A stretch of 13,152 nucleotides of DNA from Acidobacteriota bacterium (GTDB lineage: Bacteria > Acidobacteriota > Thermoanaerobaculia > Multivoradales > JAHEKO01), in assembly GCA_029861655.1 (NCBI GenBank), contig JAOTZA010000055.1, positions 1-13,152 on the forward strand, read 5' to 3'. Below the pieces are notes generated by a model that saw nothing but the letters and a program-made list of their open reading frames with translations, did no database searches and was not told the DNA's origin. This document shows, piece after piece, positions 5,309 to 12,043 of this stretch; positions within the stretch are counted from its first letter, which is position 1; the number at the start of each line of letters is the position of its first letter. A program made the position numbers and the translations under genes.

Positions 5309-6147
5309 CTTCTTCGTTTCGCCTTCCTTGCGAGTTTCTGCTCTCTCTTCGCCCGGTCTTTGGCGATCTGCCGCCGGTCTCGCTCGAGTCCTTGCAGAAA
5401 CTTGCTGCCTTTGTACTCCGCTTCCAACAGCTGCAGCGCTTCCTCCGCCTTCTCGTCCTCGCCGATCTCGAGACGCGCCAAACCGAGATAGTAGTAGATC
5501 TTGTCCTTCTCGCTGTACGCCGGATATTCCTCCAGCAGGCGCTCGAACCTCGTGACGGCTGCTCGGAAGCAGACGGCACCGCACTTGGCGAAGCGGGCGC
5601 GACGGAAATTGTAGTTCCCGACCAGGAACTCAGCCTCCGCCAGAGTGGCCTTGACCACCTCGATTTGCCGCCGAGCTTCGTCTGCCTTGTCGCTCTCGGG
5701 GAACAGCCGCAAGAGATCCTGGTACGCCTCCAGTGCATCGTGGCTTATCGATTGGTCCCTGTCCGGTCGACGCATTCTCCCCGCAAGGCTTGCCGCGATC
5801 TGATATTGGACATAAGCGGAGCGCTCGCTGGTCGGAAAGCGGTTTTGGAAATCGCGATACTTCGCCTCCGCTTTAATGAAATTTTGCGACCCGCCTTGCA
5901 GAAAATGAGCGTCCGCAACCAGCAGCAGAGCTTCCCGACCGCTTTCCGAGTTGGGCTCGACCTCGAATGCGTGCGTCAAGTACTGACGCGCGCTATAGAA
6001 CTTCTTGGCCTCCAAAAGGGCCTTCCCCTCGATCAACGACTCCTCGGCCGACAGTCTCAGAATCGGATCATCTTTGGGCCCGCCGCACCCAGCGCTGATC
6101 ACAATCGCCAAAAGCACTGCCGCGCAGGCCGATCCTCGCTCCATCAC
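5305..6147 (-). CDS. bamD: Outer membrane protein assembly factor BamD
   Basis: This 280-residue lipoprotein belongs to the BamD/ComL family, the essential TPR subunit of the BAM complex that inserts beta-barrel proteins into the outer membrane. The signal peptide ends in a somewhat atypical lipobox ISAGC (Cys 21). TPR-like helices follow: LIEGKALLEAKKFYSARQYL, LLVADAHFLQG and YRDFQNRFPTSERSAYVQYQ, then the Y-DLLRLFPESDKADEAR segment and the hallmark EFLVGNYNFRRARF with FERLLEEYPAYSEKDKIYYY. The C-terminus is lysine/arginine-rich. The start may be GTG at 6147 (AGGAG 7 nt upstream) or ATG at 6144 (10 nt); both overlap the rpe stop. Its own stop overlaps the TTG start of cpoB, so rpe-bamD-cpoB are translationally linked. 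Confidence 0.9.
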   Translation of the reverse strand: MMERGSACAAVLLAIVISAGCGGPKDDPILRLSAEESLIEGKALLEAKKFYSARQYLTHAFEVEPNSESGREALLLVADAHFLQGGSQNFIKAEAKYRDFQNRFPTSERSAYVQYQIAASLAGRMRRPDRDQSISHDALEAYQDLLRLFPESDKADEARRQIEVVKATLAEAEFLVGNYNFRRARFAKCGAVCFRAAVTRFERLLEEYPAYSEKDKIYYYLGLARLEIGEDEKAEEALQLLEAEYKGSKFLQGLERDRRQIAKDRAKREQKLARKAKRRS

Positions 6148-6809
6148 GAGACCACTCCTATCGCTTGCTGCCGGAGGTCAATCATCGCCGCTTGGGGATC
6201 GGGCCGTCCGAAGACGGCAGAGCCCGCAACACAGAACCGAACACCCGCCGAGACCACTTCTCCGATATTTCGCTCGTCGATGCCACCGTCCATGGCAACT
6301 ATCACATCGAGATTCTTCTCCGCCACCTCACGACTCATGCGCCGCGCCTTCTCGAGGCAGTATGGAAGAAAGCTCTGGCCAGCAAACCCCGGGTTCACGG
6401 ACATGATCAGTACAAAGTCGAGACTCGGAAGGATCTCCGAGAGGACCTCGGTCCCGGTGGCCGGATTCAACGCCACGCCAGCCTTGGCCCCAGCTCGGTG
6501 AATCCTCTCCACGAGCCTATCCAGATGTGTTGCAACCTCCCAGTGAACCGACACCCAATCGGCCCCTGCATCCAGATAATCATCCAATAGGCTCCCCGGA
6601 TTCGAGACCATCAAGTGCACGTCCAGCGGAAGCTTGGTTCGCTGTTTAAGGGCCCGCACAACCGGAATTCCGAATGTGAGGTTGGGCACGAAGTGTCCGT
6701 CCATTACGTCCACGTGCAGAAAATCGGCTCCCCCTTGCTCGCACTGATCGCACACGGTGCCCAGATCTGCGAGGTCACCGGCAAGGATGGAGGGTGCTAG
6801 CAACAGCAT
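6144..6809 (-). CDS. rpe: Ribulose-phosphate 3-epimerase
   Basis: This 221-residue TIM-barrel enzyme interconverts ribulose 5-phosphate and xylulose 5-phosphate in the pentose phosphate pathway. Signatures are LLAPSILAGD at the N-terminus (S7), HVDVMDGHFVPNLTFG (metal ligand H32, catalytic and metal-binding D34), DVHLMV (H65), the MSVNPGFAGQSF loop (about 136-147), and MDGGI (D174) followed by the phosphate-binding GSAVF region. Length and all key residues are normal. The ATG at 6809 lies 7 bp after the stop of the PASTA gene, and its own TGA overlaps the bamD start. The link with envelope genes is positional, not biochemical. Confidence 0.96.
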   Translation of the reverse strand: MLLLAPSILAGDLADLGTVCDQCEQGGADFLHVDVMDGHFVPNLTFGIPVVRALKQRTKLPLDVHLMVSNPGSLLDDYLDAGADWVSVHWEVATHLDRLVERIHRAGAKAGVALNPATGTEVLSEILPSLDFVLIMSVNPGFAGQSFLPYCLEKARRMSREVAEKNLDVIVAMDGGIDERNIGEVVSAGVRFCVAGSAVFGRPDPQAAMIDLRQQAIGVVS

Positions 6810-6816
6810 TGGCGGA

Positions 6817-7560
6817 CTACGCCCGGCTCTCGAGGGTCGTCACAACCAACGAGATGACGTCATTCTTGCGTAGTTGATGACCAGGGAGTGGGTACTGGCG
6901 CAACACGACGCCACCGGCGATCCCTTCATAGGTCTCGAATTTGACACTCCCGATCCGCAGGCCCAGGGCTCCAAAGTAACGCTGCACCTCCGAAAGGCGC
7001 CGATACACCAGATCCGGCATCAAGTATGTTTCCGAGGGGTCCTCGACACACAGATACGCCTCGACCGAGCTGTTCTTGCCTACTCTTGTATCTGCGGCCG
7101 GACTCTGCTGCACCACGGTCCCCGGCGTTCCTCCGGCGGCGTAGATACCGGCTGTTCGCCCCAGGACCAACCCCGAGGCGGCCAGCGTCACCTGAGCGGC
7201 CTGCAGGGCTTTGCCGCGAAGATCGGGGACTTCGACGAGCTCTTCTCCAAGCGAGCGCACGACCTCGATGGTGCTTCCTCGCTTGACGAGGCTTCCGGCT
7301 GTCGGTGCCTGGAGAATCACGTGACCGGTCGGAACGGCCTCGTCATAGCGTTCTTCGCCCTCGCGCCAGCGTAGTCTCAGCCCGTGGTCGCGGGCCGCCG
7401 CCGCGGCTGCGTTACCCGCCAGCCCGGCAAGGGCCGGAACCGCCGTCACACCACTGCGCACAAAGAGGTTGAAGGCGAAATAGCCCGAGACAACAAAGGC
7501 CACTACGACAACCCCGGAATAGGCCAACCAAGCCAGGTATTTGAGAACACGTGAGCCCAT
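6817..7560 (-). CDS. Single-pass membrane protein with three PASTA domains
   Basis: This 247-residue protein has an N-terminal transmembrane helix (about residues 10-33, in LAYSGVVVVAFVVSGYFAF) followed by three extracytoplasmic PASTA repeats: about 40-104, 108-172 and 178-245. Each shows the pattern V/MPDL-G-----A---L---GL and a later V--Q-P--G--V-KG--I-V (for example VPDLRGKALQAAQ with VVQQSPAADTRV, and MPDLVYRRLSEVQ with VLRQYPLPGHQL). PASTA domains bind peptidoglycan stems or muropeptides and occur in PknB-type kinases and PBPs. Here no kinase or transpeptidase domain is attached, so it is probably a cell-wall sensor, adaptor or structural protein. No strong ribosome binding site precedes the ATG at 7560. 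It is 7 bp upstream of rpe. Confidence 0.9.
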   Translation of the reverse strand: MGSRVLKYLAWLAYSGVVVVAFVVSGYFAFNLFVRSGVTAVPALAGLAGNAAAAAARDHGLRLRWREGEERYDEAVPTGHVILQAPTAGSLVKRGSTIEVVRSLGEELVEVPDLRGKALQAAQVTLAASGLVLGRTAGIYAAGGTPGTVVQQSPAADTRVGKNSSVEAYLCVEDPSETYLMPDLVYRRLSEVQRYFGALGLRIGSVKFETYEGIAGGVVLRQYPLPGHQLRKNDVISLVVTTLESRA

Positions 7561-7586
7561 TGACTGAATCGCTGGTTAGCTAGCTG

Positions 7587-8102
7587 CTAGTTGACCCACA
7601 GGTCGACGAGGCGATTGATCACCGAGCGGGGATAGTTGGCCGTCGAGGACGGCAGAGACTCGAGCCGTCCTTCGACCTCACCTAGAGAGGTCTCGAGCTC
7701 TGCCGAGCCGTCACCCAGCCAAAGGACCCGCTGGTCACGGTTGACCAACACCATAACGGGTTCGGCGCCGCCACCCTCACCTACTTCGACGCCGAAGAGG
7801 CTCGAGAAACCCCTGTCGTCGAAGAGCAATGGAAAGGGCAACTCCAGTTCTCGCTGCAAAGTCCTTAGCTCCTCGAGTTTGGTCGCGGAGATCCCTAGGA
7901 TCTTCATGTCCAGTCCCGCGAACGACGTATGCCGTGCCGCCAGCTCCGTCAAATCTCGCCGAGCGCGTTTGTTGTCTGGGCCATCGAAAAAATACAGTAG
8001 AACCGCGGAGCGAGGGATCTCGTCGCGGAGCATCAAAACCACATCCTCCGTTGAGGCCAGGTCGAAATTCGGGGCCGCATCGCCTACCGACAGTCGCGGC
8101 AT
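7587..8102 (-). CDS. Peroxiredoxin-fold (AhpC/TSA-like) protein lacking all cysteines
   Basis: This 171-residue protein has the thioredoxin-like AhpC/TSA layout: VGDAAPNFDLAS at the N-terminus, a central strand LLYFFDG (about residues 35-41), then a helix, a DMKILGISATKLEEL segment, and LPFPLLFDDRGFSSLFGV. In active peroxiredoxins the strand is followed by P-x-x-x-T-x-x-C. Here the stretch around residues 40-50 is DGPDNKRARRD, so the peroxidatic Cys and the conserved Thr are gone, and there is no cysteine anywhere in the protein. It cannot work as a classical peroxidase and has probably been recruited to a structural or binding role. ATG at 8102 is preferred (AGGA 9 nt upstream); GTG 8108 and CTG 8105 are in frame. 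No signal peptide is seen, so it is likely cytoplasmic. It lies between rseP and the PASTA gene. Confidence 0.75.
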   Translation of the reverse strand: MPRLSVGDAAPNFDLASTEDVVLMLRDEIPRSAVLLYFFDGPDNKRARRDLTELAARHTSFAGLDMKILGISATKLEELRTLQRELELPFPLLFDDRGFSSLFGVEVGEGGGAEPVMVLVNRDQRVLWLGDGSAELETSLGEVEGRLESLPSSTANYPRSVINRLVDLWVN

Positions 8103-8145
8103 CAGCACACGTCCTTTCGCGGAGCGGTTCTCAAGTGGTTTCTAC

Positions 8146-9468
8146 TCAGGAGCCCGAGAGAAAGCTCTCGGGGACGTTCTTTATGACGTCGAAATATAGC
8201 ACCACCACCATCAACATCACGATCAGAACAAAGCCGACCTGATTGATCCGCTCCTTGAGTTTGAGGGACAAATCGCGCCTAAAGACGGACTCGACAAGCA
8301 GCAACGCGATCTGCCCCCCGTCGAGGACCGGGATCGGCAACAGATTTAGAATCGCAATTGAAATGGAAATCAAGCCCATCAGGTGAAGCAGGTTGCGAAA
8401 ACCGCTTCGAGCCGCGGCCCCCGACAACGCAGCTATCTCGATCGGCCCCGAAAGGGCGCTCTTGGCCGCAAGTTTGCCGGTGAAGATCTTGCCCAGAACC
8501 TGAAACGTCTGCCTGGTGACATCCCAGTTGAAGCGCACGCTTTGGACCAGGGATTCCACTGGCCCGTACCGTTGGAAGGCGGTGGCACTGAGGCTGACAC
8601 CGATCCAGCCCCGCCCGTCCTTGAGAGCCGGAACCACCAAGAGAGAGACCGGCTGTCCGTCGCGCAGGACCTCGACCCGAATCTCACGCTCCGGGTTCTC
8701 CGAGAGGTAGGCGACAAAGTCCACCTGCCCAGCCAGGGGCCGTCCATCGACCGCGCGGATCTCGTCTCCCGGCCGGAAGCCGGCCAGGTCCGCAGGGTCC
8801 CCCTCGAACAAGCCGACCACACGCGGCAGGACGCTGGGATAGAGACCGGCGTCGCCAAACTCGTAGCGTGGCACCTTGTCTGGCGTCACAACCGTTTCGA
8901 ATGTCTCTTCCCCCCTCCGGTATCGCACCGCGAGACTCCGTTCGGGAGCCGTCATGATCGCGAATCGTGCCTCGTCCCACTTGGCGATCGCGCGGCCATC
9001 TATCTCGACGATCTCGTCGCCGGGTTGCAGCCCCGCCGCCGCTCCTGCGCCATCCGGCCGGACGCTACCGACCACCGCTGGGATGTTGGGCGGTGCCGCT
9101 ACTTCGATTCCGAGCATGAAAACGACCGCGACCAGAAAGATCGCCAGGATGACGTTCATGGCCGGTCCGGCCAGATAGATCAACACTCGCTGCCAGCGTG
9201 GCCGGTTGAGAAACTCCAGAGGGTTGTCGGAAACCTCGGTGGGGTCTTCACCGGTTAACTGCACATACCCGCCCAAAGGCACCAGGGCCACGCGATAGTC
9301 GGTACCACCGCGTTCAAAACCCCACAGACGCTTGCCAAAACCCAGCGAAAAAACTCGCGCCGGAACTCGGAAGAACTTTGCCACGAGCAAGTGCCCGAGT
9401 TCGTGGATAAAGATGATTACGCCCAGTGCGAACACAAAGGCGAAGGCATTGGTCAGCAAATTGATCAT
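8146..9468 (-). CDS. rseP: RIP metalloprotease RseP (site-2 protease)
   Basis: This 440-residue intramembrane zinc protease cleaves transmembrane anti-sigma factors and clears signal-peptide remnants in the inner membrane. The first membrane helix carries the zinc site HELGH (residues 22-26). GGYVQLTGEDP and a second helix follow (LAGPAMNVILAIFLVAVVFM). Two PDZ domains come next (about 125-205 and 210-285, with AGLQPGDEIVEIDG and AGFRPGDEIRAVDG). The C-terminal helices contain LLPIPVLDGG, whose Asp (about 383) is the third zinc ligand. Length is typical (E. coli 450). The frame is open 33 codons upstream, but the ATG at 9468 gives the standard N-terminus; GGAAGGA lies about 10 nt before it. 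It follows cdsA with a 91-bp gap and no dxr between. Confidence 0.94.
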   Translation of the reverse strand: MINLLTNAFAFVFALGVIIFIHELGHLLVAKFFRVPARVFSLGFGKRLWGFERGGTDYRVALVPLGGYVQLTGEDPTEVSDNPLEFLNRPRWQRVLIYLAGPAMNVILAIFLVAVVFMLGIEVAAPPNIPAVVGSVRPDGAGAAAGLQPGDEIVEIDGRAIAKWDEARFAIMTAPERSLAVRYRRGEETFETVVTPDKVPRYEFGDAGLYPSVLPRVVGLFEGDPADLAGFRPGDEIRAVDGRPLAGQVDFVAYLSENPEREIRVEVLRDGQPVSLLVVPALKDGRGWIGVSLSATAFQRYGPVESLVQSVRFNWDVTRQTFQVLGKIFTGKLAAKSALSGPIEIAALSGAAARSGFRNLLHLMGLISISIAILNLLPIPVLDGGQIALLLVESVFRRDLSLKLKERINQVGFVLIVMLMVVVLYFDVIKNVPESFLSGS

Positions 9469-9559
9469 AGGATCGCGGTCCTTCCCCCGGTCGGAGGCGG
9501 CCCCCGATAATACTCCACTCCGCGCGAAAGGCCTGCAGAAAGCATGCCGCGCCTTGGCG

Positions 9560-10384
9560 CTACCCAATCACCCCAGGGCCAAAGAACCACAACAAGAGCG
9601 CATAGACCGGAGCCGCCAGAAGCAGCGCGTCGATCCGGTCGAACATGCCTCCATGACCGGGTAGAAGAGTACCCGAGTCCTTGACACCCACCGACCTCTT
9701 GATCATCGACTCGATCAGATCGCCTACCTGGGCCGCAACCGAGGTCAGAGCAGCCAGCGCCAGGAGCTCAGCGATAACCTCCCCACGCTGCCAAAGACTC
9801 CAACCGCTCGCCAGTCCGACTGCGATGAGAAGCGCCGCTGCGGACCCGAGCCAGGTCTTGTTTGGGCTTATCCTCGGTGCCAACTTGCGCCGCCCCCAAC
9901 GGGTGCCGGCGTAAAAAGCGGCCGAATCGCCGGCCCAGACGATGACCAGGAGTAGCGCGATCGGCCAAGGGCCGGTAGCCAGAATTCGGTTGAGGCTCGC
10001 GACTGCGACCGAAAAGTAGGCAGTGCCAAAGCTGAGCGAGCCAACCGTGACGAATCCGTTGCCGACCTCACCACGCCCGGCAAGCGCGACGACTCCCACA
10101 ACACCCGAGAACAAGAAACCGCACAAGAGAAGCAGCCAATCGGAGCTCCCACCTTCGGACGTCCGCCACAGATCACGACTCAACAAGAGGGCTCCCAGGG
10201 CCACCATGACCGGCAACGCCCAGACGATTCGACTGCTTCCGGCCATCAGAGCAAGCCGCACAAACTCGACCACCGCCACTTCGATCACCACCAGGAGAAA
10301 GAGGAAAGGCCAGGGCCCGTGGGAAAAGAAAAGGGCCAGGGCAACCAGCGGGAGCGCAACCGCGGCGGTCAGGATGCGCTTCAA
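9560..10384 (-). CDS. cdsA: Phosphatidate cytidylyltransferase
   Basis: This 274-residue polytopic inner-membrane enzyme makes CDP-diacylglycerol from phosphatidate and CTP, the branch point of phospholipid synthesis. The protein is mostly hydrophobic, with about eight predicted helices. The diagnostic CdsA signature sits near the C-terminus (about residues 226-252): S-M-I-K-R followed by VKDSGTLLPGHGGMFDRID. An upstream conserved region includes WAGDSAAFYAGTRWGRRKLAPRISPNKTW, here split by the reader as WAGDSAAFYAGT and SPNKTW. Length is normal. The start is a TTG at 10384, 8 bp after the uppS stop; it gives the usual MKRILTA N-terminus and no better start is nearby. Translation is probably coupled to uppS. 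Confidence 0.94.
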   Translation of the reverse strand: MKRILTAAVALPLVALALFFSHGPWPFLFLLVVIEVAVVEFVRLALMAGSSRIVWALPVMVALGALLLSRDLWRTSEGGSSDWLLLLCGFLFSGVVGVVALAGRGEVGNGFVTVGSLSFGTAYFSVAVASLNRILATGPWPIALLLVIVWAGDSAAFYAGTRWGRRKLAPRISPNKTWLGSAAALLIAVGLASGWSLWQRGEVIAELLALAALTSVAAQVGDLIESMIKRSVGVKDSGTLLPGHGGMFDRIDALLLAAPVYALLLWFFGPGVIG

Positions 10385-10392
10385 ACCGATCG

Positions 10393-11199
10393 CTATCCGA
10401 GACGGTTGTTGCCGAACAGGGCGTTCTGCTTGGAGTCGCCGAGGCGGCCAAAGCGACGCTCACGGTCCTGGAAGTCGATCATCGCCTCGAGCAAGTGACG
10501 ACGTCGAAAATCGGGCCACAAGACTTCGCAAAATGAAATCTCGGTGTAGGCCAGCTGCCAGAGGAGAAAATTCGACAGCCGCTGCTCACCGGAGGTTCGA
10601 ATCAGGAGATCCGGATCGGACTGCCCGGCGCTGTACATGTACCGGCCCAGGGTCTCCTCGTCGATGTCGGTCCCTTTGCCGTGAGCCCAGTCCGCCACGA
10701 TTTGACGGCAGGCATCGACGATCTCACAGCGACCCGAGTAGTTGAGCGCGATACGGAGCCGCAAACCGTCACAATGTCGAGTCGCCTCGAGCGCCTGCTC
10801 CAGCACACGCACCACCGAGGGATCTAGCTCACGCCAGCGACCAAGGATGTCAAGACGGATACCGTTGTCGATCAAGCCCTGGAGCTCCTGCCGCACGTAT
10901 TCCTTTAGCAGGTTCATCAAGGTCCAGACTTCGTACCGCGGCCGATTCCAGTTCTCGACCGAAAAAGCGTAAAGCGTCAAGGCGTCGATCCCCAGGGCGG
11001 CCGAAGCTTCGATCACGTCGCGTACCGAGGCAACACCGGCCCGGTGCCCTTCCACCCGCGCCCGGCCACGGGCCTTTGCCCAACGGCCATTGCCGTCCAT
11101 GATGATGGCCACGTGCCTCGGCAGCCGCCCCTCGTCCAGCCGCCGCACCAGCATCTCCTCTGCCGAGCCCGACTCGGCCAGTTTCTGGCGATCGATCAT
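10393..11199 (-). CDS. uppS: Isoprenyl transferase (undecaprenyl diphosphate synthase)
   Basis: This 268-residue cytoplasmic cis-prenyltransferase condenses isopentenyl diphosphate units onto farnesyl diphosphate to make the C55 lipid carrier for peptidoglycan and polysaccharide synthesis. Signatures are HVAIIMDGNGRWAKARG (catalytic D35), GH-AG, LTLYAFSVENWNRP (about 74-87), RIALNYSGR, and the C-terminal PDLLIRTSGEQRLSNFLLWQ (about 197-215) with the metal-binding region WPDF. The ATG at 11199 has a strong AGGAGGG 9 nt upstream. A slightly longer N-terminus than the E. coli enzyme (253 residues) is common. It lies 25 bp after truA and 8 bp before cdsA, the conserved uppS-cdsA order. Confidence 0.96.
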   Translation of the reverse strand: MIDRQKLAESGSAEEMLVRRLDEGRLPRHVAIIMDGNGRWAKARGRARVEGHRAGVASVRDVIEASAALGIDALTLYAFSVENWNRPRYEVWTLMNLLKEYVRQELQGLIDNGIRLDILGRWRELDPSVVRVLEQALEATRHCDGLRLRIALNYSGRCEIVDACRQIVADWAHGKGTDIDEETLGRYMYSAGQSDPDLLIRTSGEQRLSNFLLWQLAYTEISFCEVLWPDFRRRHLLEAMIDFQDRERRFGRLGDSKQNALFGNNRLG

Positions 11200-11208
11200 C
11201 GTGAAATG

Positions 11209-11215
11209 CCCTCCT
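11209..11215 (-). promoter_or_regulatory. Ribosome binding site of uppS
   Basis: AGGAGGG on the minus strand ends 9 nt before the ATG at 11199, in the 25-bp truA-uppS gap. It is one of the strongest Shine-Dalgarno sequences in the window and fixes the uppS start. Confidence 0.7.
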
Positions 11216-11224
11216 GGACAGCGT

Positions 11225-12043
11225 CTAATCTACCATAGGCGACCCTGCGGACCCCGCCGGATGACCGCCTCGATAGCGGCTATCGTACTCCTCGGATGGT
11301 TGCCATTCCGGAGGATAGTCAACCCGTTCCAACGTCAGTCCGCGGGCCGGCGCCGTTGGACCCGCCTCGCCACGCGCCCCACCCTCTAGAAGGGCTCCAA
11401 ACGCGGACGTCGAACGCCGCCCGAGCCCAACCTCGAGAAGCGTCCCGACCAACGACCGCACCATGCCCCGAAGGAATCCGTCCCCTTCGAAACTCATATT
11501 CAACCGCTCGCCGTCCTCGGAGAGGGTGGCGAGGAAGATTTCTCGATGCGGGTCTCGGTGCGAGCCCCCGGCAAGCGCGAATGCGCTGAAATCATGGCGC
11601 CCCACGAGATCGTGGAGCGCCCTGCCGATGGCGTCCACATTGAGGTTCCGATCGGCTCCGACAACAAAAAGCGCGTCAAGCGGCGAAAGAACTCGGGCCC
11701 GCGAAAGACGGTAGCGATAGAGTTTCCCGGACGCGTGTTTTCTCGCATGGAACCCCCGAGGCATCCGACCGGCTGCGACGATCCGTATGTCTTCCGGCAA
11801 CAGATGATTCGAGCCATGGACAAGCGCACGCAGCGGAATCTCGGTTGATAAATCCAGATGAGCGGCCTGGGCACGCGCGTGCACACCCGCGTCGGTGCGA
11901 CCCGCACCGACGATCGATACGTCGCGGCGCACCAGTTTCGCAACCGCCTCCTCGACGGTCTGCTGAACGGTTGCCACCTGGGGCTGGCGCTGCCAGCCCG
12001 CATAGGCCTCGCCGCGATAACCAAGGATCAGTCGGTAGACCAT
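11225..12043 (-). CDS. truA: tRNA pseudouridine(38-40) synthase TruA
   Basis: This 272-residue enzyme converts uridines 38-40 in the tRNA anticodon arm to pseudouridine. Signatures are YRLILGYRGEAYAGWQRQP at the N-terminus, the catalytic motif GAGRTDAGVHARAQ (D51), the FHARKHASGKLYRYRL stretch (about 98-113), HDFSAFA, and the C-terminal FLRGMVRSLVGTLLEVG. The C-terminal tail beyond the core (about 25 residues, YPPEWQPSEEYDSRY onward) is low-complexity. The frame is open to 12481, but that upstream part is a shadow of the glycosyltransferase gene; the ATG at 12043 is the correct TruA N-terminus. The start overlaps the upstream gene by 16 bp, and only a weak ribosome binding site is seen, which suggests coupling. 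Confidence 0.94.
   Translation of the reverse strand: MVYRLILGYRGEAYAGWQRQPQVATVQQTVEEAVAKLVRRDVSIVGAGRTDAGVHARAQAAHLDLSTEIPLRALVHGSNHLLPEDIRIVAAGRMPRGFHARKHASGKLYRYRLSRARVLSPLDALFVVGADRNLNVDAIGRALHDLVGRHDFSAFALAGGSHRDPHREIFLATLSEDGERLNMSFEGDGFLRGMVRSLVGTLLEVGLGRRSTSAFGALLEGGARGEAGPTAPARGLTLERVDYPPEWQPSEEYDSRYRGGHPAGSAGSPMVD

Noticed and set aside
5044..6501. A 485-residue plus-strand open frame opposite cpoB, bamD and rpe
   Set aside because: It is antisense to three well-recognised genes, has arginine/serine/proline-rich composition typical of a GC-rich shadow frame, and matches no family I know.
8383..9258. A 291-residue plus-strand open frame
   Set aside because: It is the antisense shadow of rseP, including its PDZ domains, with no recognisable domain.
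10594..10603. GGTTCGAATC, which resembles a tRNA T-arm
   Set aside because: It lies inside uppS at the RTSGEQ-coding region, and no acceptor stem, D-arm or anticodon arm can be built around it.
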